From: Aquibacillus salsiterrae
GTDB lineage: Bacteria; Bacillota; Bacilli; Bacillales; Amphibacillaceae
Direction of reading: 5' to 3'
Assembly: GCF_028416595.1 (NCBI RefSeq)
Contig: NZ_JAMQKC010000003.1
Span: 1-64,000 of the forward strand
Length of the DNA: 64,000 bases
The notes beneath the pieces are model-generated. The model was not told where the DNA came from, made no database searches, and was given only the letters and a program-made list of their open reading frames with translations. Below, one piece after another: positions 25,594-33,262 of this stretch; the first letter of the stretch is position 1; the number at the start of each line of letters is the position of its first letter. Made by a program: the position numbers and the translations under genes.

Positions 25594-25753
25594 GATTATT
25601 TAAGGGACATCCAGGAACACTCATGCTGTTGATGGTTTCCCAAAGCCTTCTATATAAATCGGACTAGTATCATATTTTTATTTTAAAAAATTAGTAGTCA
25701 ATTTCTTAATACCAGTACTTAGACAAGATTTAGCTCCCATATAATTATTAACA

Positions 25754-25795
25754 TAAGAAAAGCGCAAGTCGCGCCCGGAGCTAGACTGCTCTTGG
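25754..25795 (+). repeat. dispersed TAAGAAAAGCGC-family repeat, short complete copy
   Basis: It runs from TAAGAAAAGCGCAAGTCGCG to GGAGCTAGACTGCTCTTGG and contains both ends of the family with little between them. Confidence 0.65.
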
Positions 25796-25828
25796 ATTTT
25801 TTTATCCTCCCTTATCTTTTAAGAAAGG

Positions 25829-25957
25829 ATGATTCCTTTGAAAGAAATTGACTTACAAGCTATTGTTTTTGTAAGTACTTCTGTAGTTCAAGAAATGTGG
25901 TTTTATTGGGGGCTTCCAACCATCTATTATTGGGACACCAAACAGAAATTGAAATGA
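25829..25957 (+). CDS. doubtful 42-codon open frame
   Basis: The frame from ATG 25829 to TGA 25955-25957 has plausible composition, with a hydrophobic, aromatic end (MWFYWGLPTIYYWDTKQK). AAAGGA is too close to the ATG but well placed for an in-frame TTG at 25838. No family is recognised. It may be a genuine small protein or a fragment; the surroundings are degenerate. Confidence 0.25.
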   Translation: MIPLKEIDLQAIVFVSTSVVQEMWFYWGLPTIYYWDTKQKLK

Positions 25958-26021
25958 ATAGGCCACTCTTTTGAAGTAGGAGTGAGCAATGAAACATTAC
26001 TCTCTCCTATTTGTTGACTCG

Positions 26022-26318
26022 TTAACGTCCAACCAGCGGCTCCTTAGATTTGACTCTAATTGTTCCATGGTGCGTGCCACAGGTGTTAAAAATGCATAGA
26101 TATACAAACCTTCTTTTACCTAGAAAATAGGCAGAAGGATATACACCAGCAAATGCAAAAGGTAAAATCCATGTTAACACAAAGCGGATCACTTTATTAT
26201 AAATGTCTACCGGATAGCGCCCATAGTTACCAATGTTGTACATCATGGGCATGATACTAGTTTTACTATCAGACCAAAAGCTAATGCATGCAATTAAAAC
26301 AAAGATTCCTCCATACAC
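26022..26318 (-). pseudogene. remnant of an ABC-2-type permease
   Basis: The middle of this frame (IGNYGRYPVDIYNKVIRFVL then TWILPFAFAGVYPSAYFLGK) matches the family of ABC-2 membrane subunits whose hallmark is a RYP-x-x-I block before a hydrophobic helix. The N-terminal four helices are missing. After FLGKRRF the frame is lost, while another frame continues with AFLTPVART, so a frameshift is likely. No ATPase partner is present. It is a decayed exporter gene. Confidence 0.5.
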
Positions 26319-26476
26319 GAATACACCGCCAAGAACTAGAACGTATTGAAGAAAATATCTGCGTAATTAATGTCCTCCATTATCCTCCTTGCACAATTAG
26401 TTGTTTTTTAACAACTAGCCACAATAGCTTGTATAGTTATTCTAATCGAGGAGATAATAAAGAAGAGGAGGTGTAT

Positions 26477-26731
26477 ATGATGACAAATCCATATCTTTGT
26501 CCAAACTGTAAAACAAATCGTTCTAGGTTCAATATTATTGAACAAGTTGCCAAACCAGTTAAATTAGATCCACAGTCTGGTGAAATTACCAACGATTATT
26601 CGAATGGTACGTTAGATATGTTCCACACACCTTATAACGGACCAACCCAAAAAGTCCAATGTGGGGCTTGTGGGTTAATTGAAGATGAACAACAATTTAT
26701 TAAATATGCTGAAAGAAATCCCAGAAAATAA
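26477..26731 (+). CDS. small zinc-ribbon-like protein
   Basis: ATG 26477 (or the adjacent ATG 26480) follows AGGAGGT, giving 83-84 residues; the longer upstream frame has no ribosome site. Two CxxC pairs (CPNCKTNR near residue 9 and CGACG near residue 67) suggest a single zinc-ribbon. The middle ([18 protein letters not shown]) is polar. No family name is recalled. It is monocistronic, ends in a strong terminator, and converges with the endonuclease IV gene. Confidence 0.65.
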   Translation: MMTNPYLCPNCKTNRSRFNIIEQVAKPVKLDPQSGEITNDYSNGTLDMFHTPYNGPTQKVQCGACGLIEDEQQFIKYAERNPRK

Positions 26732-26761
26732 AAGAGCACAGAAAGTTAGTGCTCTTTTTTT
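26731..26761 (+). terminator. terminator after the zinc-ribbon gene
   Basis: AAAGAGCAC/GTGCTCTTT is a perfect 9-bp stem followed by a T-run. Overlapping the stop codon, it probably acts in both directions. Confidence 0.85.
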
Positions 26762-26786
26762 GATGTAAGGCTTTTCTCCGTTTTAC

Positions 26787-27620
26787 TCACCCGAATTTTT
26801 CATATAAGTGTGCAATCTCTTCCTCATGTTTAATCCCTTCGTCATCGGGCGTTTCTAAAATAAATGGAACATCTCTGAACGTAGGCTGCAAAATAAATGA
26901 TTTGAGTTGTTTCTCTTTAATATACCCGTTAACAAACAGGTTAGCGTGTCGATCCTTACCAGATTCGGTAGCATACTTGGAATTATTTAAATGAATTGCT
27001 TCTAAATGATTAAAAAAAGAAAGCTCTTCCCCTTTTGCTATAAATTCGTCCAGGTTATCACCATTCCACAACCCACTTGAAAATGCATGGCATGTATCAA
27101 GACAAAACCCAATCTTTTCAGGATTATCCGTTAGTTTTCTGATTTGGACCAACTCCTCCATTGTTGTGCCCATGGAGCCTGGCGTGCCAGCAGTATTCTC
27201 TAACAAAATTTTACAACTACCATCCCAAACAGATAGAACTTGGTTAAGAGCATCAATCATTACTTTATAGCTTTCCACCCGGTTCAAAGATTCCATCTGC
27301 TTACCAAAATGAACAACAACCCCTATCGATCCACATGCATTTGATATATCTAAGTCGTTTAGTAGGGAATCGATTACCTGTTGTCGTTTTTCCTTCGTAG
27401 CCGTGAGGTTGGTAGGATAGGGGGAATGAGAAATGGATACCAGGTTGTTCTCCTCGGAAATTTTTCTGCATGCTAGCGTATCCTGCTTATTAAACTCTTT
27501 TACGGATAGAGCTCTAGGGTTTTTGGGGAAATATTGAAACGCTAAAGCCCCCATTTCAATCGCCCGCAATGCCGCACCTGAATATCCTTCTTTAATGCTT
27601 ACATGACTTCCAAATCGCAT
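26787..27620 (-). CDS. nfo: endonuclease IV (AP endonuclease)
   Basis: Start ATG 27620 (MRFGSHVSIKEG) is set by TAGGAG just upstream and by the family's N-terminus, giving 277 residues. Zinc-ligand motifs of the TIM-barrel AP endonuclease are visible: VVVHFGK, ILLENTAG, FCLDTCHAF, IHLNNSKYATESGKDRH and ILETPDDEG. The enzyme cuts the backbone 5' to abasic sites in base-excision repair. It lies 20 bp downstream of a formamidopyrimidine-glycosylase-type gene on the same strand, so the two form a repair operon in which one removes the damaged base and the other processes the site. Confidence 0.93.
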   Translation of the reverse strand: MRFGSHVSIKEGYSGAALRAIEMGALAFQYFPKNPRALSVKEFNKQDTLACRKISEENNLVSISHSPYPTNLTATKEKRQQVIDSLLNDLDISNACGSIGVVVHFGKQMESLNRVESYKVMIDALNQVLSVWDGSCKILLENTAGTPGSMGTTMEELVQIRKLTDNPEKIGFCLDTCHAFSSGLWNGDNLDEFIAKGEELSFFNHLEAIHLNNSKYATESGKDRHANLFVNGYIKEKQLKSFILQPTFRDVPFILETPDDEGIKHEEEIAHLYEKFG

Positions 27621-27640
27621 AAAAAACGCTCCTACATCCT

Positions 27641-28450
27641 TTATGATTGACATTCTGTACAATAGAAAGACTTTCTTGAAGAAATCTCATCTCTAATTAT
27701 CGTGTTTCCACACCGTTTACACGGATTTCCTTCCAGTTTATACACATTAAAATGGTTAAGAAATCCACCTGTTTTATTATCTCCCTTATACAAAGGCTCA
27801 TCCATATAGCCTCCTAAGTTGACAGCTCTTTCTAAGACAGCTTTTATCGAGTGATAAAATTGGATGCGTTCCTGATCAACTAAATCAGCAACCTTTTTGG
27901 TTGGTAGAAATTTCGCATCCCAGCAGATTTCATCCGAATACCTGTTTCCAATCCCGGCTAAAAAGTGTTGATCAACCAAACTCGTTTTCAATACTCCCCT
28001 TTTTTCAACTAGTTTTGCTAAAAAAGCATCAAGGGAGAAATTAATATCTAATGGTTCTGGCCCTAAATCATCCAGCTCATCCTTTAACTCTGCTTTTTTC
28101 AGTAAATGTAAATATCCTAGTCTTAGTCCAATGAAATGTAAACTATTGTCACCAAATTCCAATCGCACTTGAACCGTTCGATCAGGCTTATCGTGCTCCG
28201 AACCGTAAAACATCCAACCACCTAACATCAAATGTAATAGAAGTGTTTCCCCATTCTTAAGATTAAATAGTAAGTGTTTTGCTCTACGTTCAATCGACTC
28301 AATCGTTTGATGCTTAACCCGATCAATAAATTCCTCAGTCTTCATGTTGATCGATTTTTCCCGGTTTATTTCTACATCTGTTATTTCCTTTCCCTTGATT
28401 AGCTCATGTAGTAAGCGCTTATAATTCTCCATCTCTGGTAGCTCAGGCAT
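27641..28450 (-). CDS. Fpg/Nei-family DNA glycosylase
   Basis: Start ATG 28450 is chosen because the enzyme needs a proline directly after Met: MPELPEMENYKRLL. The 269-residue protein also shows the conserved lysine region RRAKHLLF, the helix-2-turn-helix block FLAGIGNRYSDEICW and a C-terminal zinc finger CKRCG...FYCTEC. It excises oxidised bases and cleaves the abasic site by beta/delta-elimination. The choice between MutM-like and Nei-like specificity is not safe by eye. AGGGTGA supplies the ribosome site. Confidence 0.9.
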   Translation of the reverse strand: MPELPEMENYKRLLHELIKGKEITDVEINREKSINMKTEEFIDRVKHQTIESIERRAKHLLFNLKNGETLLLHLMLGGWMFYGSEHDKPDRTVQVRLEFGDNSLHFIGLRLGYLHLLKKAELKDELDDLGPEPLDINFSLDAFLAKLVEKRGVLKTSLVDQHFLAGIGNRYSDEICWDAKFLPTKKVADLVDQERIQFYHSIKAVLERAVNLGGYMDEPLYKGDNKTGGFLNHFNVYKLEGNPCKRCGNTIIRDEISSRKSFYCTECQS

Positions 28451-28550
28451 ATGCTCATTCACCCTTTTTGTCCTTTTAGTAGTATCATTTCCAATTAGAA
28501 GGAAAAAATGTTACTACTGAAACATTCCATTAAAGAAAAGGGTGACACAT

Positions 28551-29471
28551 TTGTCTTATACTATTCAAGAGCTCCAACCACACACAATTTATCAAGTCGT
28601 CACAGGTTCACAAAGCTACGGACTCGCCACACCTCATAGTGATATTGATCAAAAAGCTATCGTCATCCTTCCGCTTCAACAGTTATTTACTTTGAATAAG
28701 GAATGGGAGACACAAACCTTTCATCAACCAGATATCGAATTCCATTCCTTAAAAAAAGCAATGAATTTATTTCTTGCGCAGAATCCAACCATGCTGGAAT
28801 TGCTTTTTGTCCCAGAGGAGATGATTATCAAACAAACGACTCAAGGTGAAATTTTACGCAAACATCGTCAGCTTTTTTTGTCCAAAAAGTGCTACTACTC
28901 TTTTGCAGGTTATGCCAAAGATCAATTAACAAGAATTAAATCAGGCCTCGAGAAAACTAATGAAACAGCCTCACGGTTTACTACAGACAACGTTAAAAAA
29001 AGGTTAGAAACATGTCTTAGTAATCAGGCCAAGGGATTTACAATAAAGAATATTTATCTAACCCAAAATGGCATTCCAGGTGTTGAGCTATCCGTTTCCA
29101 CCAATCAAATCACCCTTTCTCAATTGCATAAAATAACGACAAGTCTTTCCAACCTTCTTCGTGCAAACACAAACAAGCAAAAAGCGAAGATGCCGCCCTC
29201 AAAATTATCAAAACATGCCATGCATTTGTTTCGATTACTGCACATGGCAATCGAACTATTAGAAACGGGAGAATTAATTGTAAATAGAGAAAAAGACAAA
29301 GAATTCTTGCTTGCGATTAAAAACGGGGAATTCAGATGGGAAGAGCTGTTTGTGAAGGCAGATCGTCTCATGCAACGCTTAGAGATGTCTAAAACTACTA
29401 GTCGGTTACAAGAGACGCCGCCAACAGAAGAAATTAACCGATTGTACCAGCAACTTATGACTAGGGAATAA
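28551..29471 (+). CDS. nucleotidyltransferase-fold protein (YcgL-like)
   Basis: TTG 28551 is the likely start because AAGGGTG sits seven bases upstream; the GTG at 28542 lies inside that site. The 306-residue protein opens with the polymerase-beta-type nucleotidyltransferase motif GSQSYGLATPHSDID (metal-binding aspartates SDID), followed by FHSLKKAMNLFLAQNPTMLE, typical of the YcgL-like group. Reaction and substrate are unknown. It is divergent from the DNA-repair operon. Confidence 0.8.
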   Translation: MSYTIQELQPHTIYQVVTGSQSYGLATPHSDIDQKAIVILPLQQLFTLNKEWETQTFHQPDIEFHSLKKAMNLFLAQNPTMLELLFVPEEMIIKQTTQGEILRKHRQLFLSKKCYYSFAGYAKDQLTRIKSGLEKTNETASRFTTDNVKKRLETCLSNQAKGFTIKNIYLTQNGIPGVELSVSTNQITLSQLHKITTSLSNLLRANTNKQKAKMPPSKLSKHAMHLFRLLHMAIELLETGELIVNREKDKEFLLAIKNGEFRWEELFVKADRLMQRLEMSKTTSRLQETPPTEEINRLYQQLMTRE

Positions 29472-29539
29472 TTAGGCTCGTCTCAATCCCTCTCCTTTTG
29501 CATATATATATCGTATAAGAAAAGACGAGGGGGGATACC

Positions 29540-29800
29540 ATGGATAAAGCCATTCTCGGGATGGCCCTGTTAAGACTGTTATCGGGCACGATAGAAATTA
29601 GTGCAGCATTTTTAATTTTTAAAATACATCAAGTCGATAAAGCATTATTGATTAATAGTTCTTTAGCCATTGTTGGTCCATTAATTCTTATTATCACCAC
29701 TTCGATTGGTCTACTAAGTATTGCTGCTGATATATCTTACGTGAAAATTATATGGATTTTTGTCGGGATTATCTGCATCTTTTACGGCGTGTCTAAATAA
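29540..29800 (+). CDS. yqhV: YqhV-like small membrane protein (DUF2619)
   Basis: The 86-residue protein starts at ATG 29540 behind GAGGGGGG and has three hydrophobic segments with the family pattern MALLRLLSGTIEISAA at the start and GIICIFYG at the end. YqhV of Bacillus subtilis has the same size; its function is not established. A terminator follows at 29862-29890. Confidence 0.85.
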   Translation: MDKAILGMALLRLLSGTIEISAAFLIFKIHQVDKALLINSSLAIVGPLILIITTSIGLLSIAADISYVKIIWIFVGIICIFYGVSK

Positions 29801-29861
29801 CTAATACAGGTACGTTGTTGCTGGATGAAAAAAAGCTTGACGTTATGCATGTTCCCAACTA

Positions 29862-29890
29862 AAATAATCTCATTTGGAAGATTATTTTTT
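29862..29890 (+). terminator. terminator after yqhV
   Basis: AAATAATCT/AGATTATTT forms a 9-bp stem followed by T residues. Confidence 0.75.
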
Positions 29891-29907
29891 GAGGAGCAAC
29901 TAATGAA

Positions 29908-30726
29908 ATGCTAAACCTTATTTCATTCAACCCTTTCCGAACAATCGGGATTCCGGGTATTAAATACATTAAACCTGAACACAGTTTTAAAGACATAGAG
30001 ATTATCCGTCAGGCAGATGTTTTGTTGTTTCCTGAAAACTGGCAAACTACTTTTCTAGCATATGGATTAAAAAAACCTCTATTCCCAAGCATCGAATCGA
30101 TTCAATTAGGCTTTAGTAAAATTGAAATGACGCGTGCCCTTTGGTCAGTCGCTAAGCAACATGTTCCCTATACTGAAATATTGGCAAACACGGAACAAAA
30201 TCGAGCTAACATTCTTGAAACCTTCCCTTTTCCATTTGTTTTAAAAGATGCCCGAAATTCGATGGGGAAAGGTGTATTTTTAATCGAAAATGAAAAAGAT
30301 TTTCGTTTACATGCGACAATGTTAGATGTATTATACGTGCAAGAATATTTACCGAACGATGGCAAGGATTTACGGGTCTGTGTCGTTGGGGATGAGGTTG
30401 TTGCCGCCTATTGGCGAGTCGGAGAAGAAGGCGCTTTTCTTCACAATGTTGCACAAGGTGGGGAACTTTGTTTTGACTTTATACCACAAGATGCACTTGA
30501 CTTAGTGTTGCGTGTGGCTAAGGCATTAAATATAAACCATGCTGGATTTGATGTGGTGTTCTCAAATGGAAATGCTTATATTCTAGAGTTTAATGTTTTA
30601 TTCGGAAATCATGGCATCCGCGAACAAGGAATCGCCCTTGAAGCAAAAATCTACGAATATCTGTTAAAAACGATGGAACCACCATACCCAACTGCACCAC
30701 TAACTCCTTTAAAAGGAATTTCTTAA
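29908..30726 (+). CDS. RimK-like ATP-grasp protein
   Basis: ATG 29908 follows GAGGAG; an ATG five bases earlier opens a three-codon frame only. The 272-residue protein has the ATP-grasp signature of RimK-type ligases: PFVLKDARNSMGKGVFLI (about 110-127), VQEYLPNDGKDLRVCVVG (about 143-160) and the metal-binding AYILEFNVLFGNHGI (about 222-236). RimK-type enzymes add amino acids to a protein or metabolite carboxylate. The N-terminal pre-ATP-grasp domain is short. It is unrelated in detail to the two ligases of the island, and its substrate is unknown. Confidence 0.8.
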   Translation: MLNLISFNPFRTIGIPGIKYIKPEHSFKDIEIIRQADVLLFPENWQTTFLAYGLKKPLFPSIESIQLGFSKIEMTRALWSVAKQHVPYTEILANTEQNRANILETFPFPFVLKDARNSMGKGVFLIENEKDFRLHATMLDVLYVQEYLPNDGKDLRVCVVGDEVVAAYWRVGEEGAFLHNVAQGGELCFDFIPQDALDLVLRVAKALNINHAGFDVVFSNGNAYILEFNVLFGNHGIREQGIALEAKIYEYLLKTMEPPYPTAPLTPLKGIS

Positions 30727-30782
30727 CCTTGGTAACTGATTGGCAAATGGATAAAAATTCTTGATAAATTTTGGTTATGCCA

Positions 30783-30811
30783 TTGCATGGACTTTTAATG
30801 TCTGATATAGT
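30783..30811 (+). promoter_or_regulatory. promoter of the lysine-riboswitch transcript
   Basis: TTGCAT (30783-30788) and TATAGT (30806-30811) are spaced by exactly 17 bases, about 45 bp before the riboswitch begins. Confidence 0.6.
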
Positions 30812-30852
30812 TTAAGAAACAATTATATATGCTTTACTTCAATAAATCATTG

Positions 30853-31036
30853 AAGTGAGGATAGAGGTGCAAAGACCATCAGTAAGTAACCGGAAGATAA
30901 TGAGATCTAATAATGGTTACTGAAAGGGGAATTTGCCGAAGTGATAAGAATCTCATTATTCTGGTCACTGGTTCTGTATTGAATAAGTACAGGGCTGTCA
31001 TATAGCTATACGTTGCTATATGGAGGGCTATCTCAT
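30853..31036 (+). ncRNA. lysine riboswitch (L box) controlling dapA
   Basis: Conserved L-box elements occur in order: GAGGATAGAGGTGC (30858-30871), ACTGAAAGGGGA (30919-30930), GCCGAAGTGAT, CTGGTCACTGGTTCTGTATT, AGGGCTGTCA and the closing GGAGGGCTATCTC (31022-31034). These are the five-stem junction elements that bind lysine. A terminator hairpin lies 30 bp downstream, so high lysine should stop transcription before dapA, the first committed enzyme of lysine and diaminopimelate synthesis. Confidence 0.95.
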
Positions 31037-31062
31037 GCATCATAATGAAGTTCGGTACATTG

Positions 31063-31096
31063 ATGCAACAACGAGCCCTCGTTGTTGCATTTTTGT
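31063..31096 (+). terminator. riboswitch-controlled terminator before dapA
   Basis: ATGCAACAACGAG (31063-31075) pairs perfectly with CTCGTTGTTGCAT (31078-31090), followed by five T, between the lysine aptamer and the dapA start. Confidence 0.9.
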
Positions 31097-31192
31097 TTTC
31101 TTACATCTTTCGTTGTGATGAGATACCCTCTATTCATACTTTCTGTCTGAATTGTTGTATTTTTGTTAAAACTATGAATAGAGGTGATGACA

Positions 31193-32080
31193 ATGAATTT
31201 TGGTCGTGTAATTACAGCAATGGTAACGCCTTTTGACCAAAATGGAAACATTGATTATGACAAAACAGAGGTACTTATTAATCATTTATTAGCAAATGGA
31301 ACGGATGCATTAGTAGTAGCAGGAACTACGGGAGAATCCCCTACCCTGTCAAAAGAAGAGGTCCTTTCGTTGTTTAAGTTTGTTGTAAAGGTAGTTAAAA
31401 ACCGGGTTCCAATTATAGCCGGTACAGGCTCGAATAATACAAGCGGCTCCATTGAACTAACGAAACAGGCGGAAACAATTGGTGTAGATGGAGTAATGCT
31501 CGTTACACCATATTATAACAAGCCATCCCAAGAAGGTATGTACCAACATTTTAAGGCAATTGCTGATGCTACTAGCCTTCCAGTCATGTTATATAATATT
31601 CCGGGAAGATCTGTTGTTGGATTAGAACCTGAGACTATTATCCAGCTCTCCCAAATAGATAACATCGTGTCTGTTAAGGAAGCAAGTGGTAATTTAGATG
31701 CGATAACAAAGATTATTAGTGAAACAAGTGAATCTTTTTCTGTCTATAGCGGAGACGATAGTATGACATTACCAATTTTATCTATTGGCGGTACCGGAGT
31801 TGTATCTGTTTCCTCACATATTATCGGTAATGATATGAAGCAAATGATCCAATGTTACTTAAACGGTGATACGAAACAGGCTGCTAGAATTCACCAAAGT
31901 CTATTACCGGTAATCAAAGTGTTATTCATGGCACCTAATCCTACTGCAGTTAAAGAAGGTTTAGCTATTGCTGGTATTGATGTTGGTAGTGTCCGACTTC
32001 CATTAATTCCTTTAAATAAAGAAGAAAAACAAACGTTAGAGCATACCCTACGATTTCTAATAAAGTATAATGCCGTATAA
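31193..32080 (+). CDS. dapA: 4-hydroxy-tetrahydrodipicolinate synthase
   Basis: Start ATG 31193 is preferred over the in-frame GTG/ATG six to nine bases earlier, because AGAGGTGA is then properly spaced; this gives 295 residues beginning MNFGRVITAMVTPF. Family motifs are GTTGESPTLSKEE, the active-site tyrosine in MLYNIPGRS and the Schiff-base lysine in IVSVKEASGNLD. The enzyme condenses pyruvate with aspartate semialdehyde on the path to diaminopimelate, lysine and spore dipicolinate. No other lysine gene is adjacent, so this copy has its own lysine control. Confidence 0.95.
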   Translation: MNFGRVITAMVTPFDQNGNIDYDKTEVLINHLLANGTDALVVAGTTGESPTLSKEEVLSLFKFVVKVVKNRVPIIAGTGSNNTSGSIELTKQAETIGVDGVMLVTPYYNKPSQEGMYQHFKAIADATSLPVMLYNIPGRSVVGLEPETIIQLSQIDNIVSVKEASGNLDAITKIISETSESFSVYSGDDSMTLPILSIGGTGVVSVSSHIIGNDMKQMIQCYLNGDTKQAARIHQSLLPVIKVLFMAPNPTAVKEGLAIAGIDVGSVRLPLIPLNKEEKQTLEHTLRFLIKYNAV

Positions 32081-32085
32081 ATGTG

Positions 32086-32118
32086 AAAAAGTAGATTCCT
32101 AAGGGATCTACTTTTTTT
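32086..32118 (+). terminator. terminator after dapA
   Basis: AAAAAGTAGAT/ATCTACTTTTT is a perfect 11-bp stem with a T-run. Confidence 0.88.
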
Positions 32119-32142
32119 AACAGATAAGAAAAAATCCAATAG

Positions 32143-32170
32143 CTGTCTAGCTCCATGCGCTTTTCCTTAT
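32143..32170 (-). repeat. dispersed TAAGAAAAGCGC-family repeat, inverted
   Basis: CTGTCTAGCTCCATGCGCTT followed by TTCCTTAT is the inverse of the family pattern (AGCGCATGGAGCTAGACAG). Confidence 0.6.
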
Positions 32171-32297
32171 CCTTTTCTTTTAGTAGATATTACTTTTTAA
32201 AATTTTCATACTATCTATACAAATTCGTTTTACAACACGTGTTTAATGTTGTATATTAATTTAGTATGAAAAGTGAAGGAAAAGGAGTTTATTAAAA

Positions 32298-32447
32298 ATG
32301 ATTAATCTAGATAACCATTCACTAATGGAAGCTTATTATAGTGCTTTGGAATTAGATTTGGACACAGAATTTATTGAAATGCTTAAGAAGGAACTGGAAG
32401 CTAGAAATTTAGTGGTTTTGAAAAGACAGTTATCTAGCATAAAATAG
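32298..32447 (+). CDS. sda: Sda-type sporulation checkpoint protein
   Basis: A 49-codon gene begins at ATG 32298 behind AAAAGGAG. The product (HSLMEAYYSALELDLDTEFI and then EMLKKELEARNL) has the helical-hairpin pattern of Sda, in which LLIESYFKAxEMNL leads to FIELIENEIKRR. Sda binds the sporulation kinase KinA and blocks its autophosphorylation when DNA replication is disturbed, delaying Spo0A activation. Length fits the family (46-52). The gene stands alone, and no DnaA-box cluster was noticed upstream, so the known DnaA control of sda is not obvious here. Confidence 0.82.
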   Translation: MINLDNHSLMEAYYSALELDLDTEFIEMLKKELEARNLVVLKRQLSSIK

Positions 32448-32925
32448 GTTTATCTCCTCTTTAACTATCTATTTAACTACGTCCTCAAAAGTTAAACATC
32501 CTTTTCATTCAGACATCAACCAACTTTTGAACTAATGCTTTCTTTTTTATTCATGAATGATCGATAGCTTCATCCTCCGCTGAGCAATCCTTAATATTTC
32601 AAGCCAATTCTTTAAACCATCTAAATTATTGAATATGTTAATGTTTACTATCTCATACGCATTCAATGGTTGTTGCTAGCCCCCCTTTTATTACAATTTT
32701 GGTTTTGAACATCTTTTTAGTCCTTCGTCACATCATATTAGAAATTAGAAACTTACAAACCTTTGATCACTATTGCAAGTGTAGCAATCACTTTCTTCTT
32801 CACCTTCACTAAAGCACGAAAAGCTAGTCCCCGAAAGGACTAGCTTTTCACCTAAAGGTTAATTTATTGTATATATAGTTTGTTATGTCTATGCTACACT
32901 AGATTCGTGTGATAATCAACAATAG
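32448..32925. other. gap between sda and a convergent small gene
   Basis: No gene is seen. The right part contains a strong hairpin (32819-32848) that should terminate the minus-strand gene. The rest is AT-rich without recognisable structure. Confidence 0.5.
32819..32848 (-). terminator. hairpin terminator AAAAGCTAGTCC/GGACTAGCTTTT
   Basis: A perfect 12-bp stem with a 6-base loop lies downstream of the minus-strand gene at 32926-33177. The T-run is short, on both strands. Confidence 0.75.
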
Positions 32926-33177
32926 TTAATAAAGCAGTTCATAAACCTCATTTAATTGATAGCCTCTCTCATGGTCTCCCGCTTGGTTCGCATGGTGCAT
33001 TTCCTTCAGTAAAATTTGTCGTAACATTTGCACATCACCTTGACTTAATTCTTCGACAAATTGACGTTCGGAACGGTAATCATTCGCTTCTATTTTGTGA
33101 TCAATATGTTGGACGGCCTTATTTTCTTCTGTGTAATTGGATAAAACCTCATGAAGATATGCAATGGATTGGTCCAT
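32926..33177 (-). CDS. small helical cytoplasmic protein, function unknown
   Basis: The 83-residue protein starts at ATG 33177 after AAAGGGTG. It is polar and probably all-helical (DQSIAYLHEVLSNYTEENKA, then a second helix around QFVEELSQGDVQMLRQILLK). There is no signal peptide, cysteine motif or membrane segment. No family is recognised. A proper ribosome site and terminator make it a credible gene. Confidence 0.65.
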   Translation of the reverse strand: MDQSIAYLHEVLSNYTEENKAVQHIDHKIEANDYRSERQFVEELSQGDVQMLRQILLKEMHHANQAGDHERGYQLNEVYELLY

Positions 33178-33262
33178 TTCCTACACCCTTTCTTGTCTGC
33201 TTTACAAAGAGTAGGATGGATTTCTTCCGATGATATTATACGAAAGATAACAATCTTTTTGC

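Larger units (their letters stand above)
25150..26476. other. 1.3-kb gene-poor stretch with repeats and gene remnants
   Basis: Apart from two copies of the TAAGAAAAGCGC repeat, a terminator-like hairpin, a doubtful short frame and a permease remnant (listed separately), nothing is recognised. The stretch looks like the decayed site of former genes. Confidence 0.5.
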
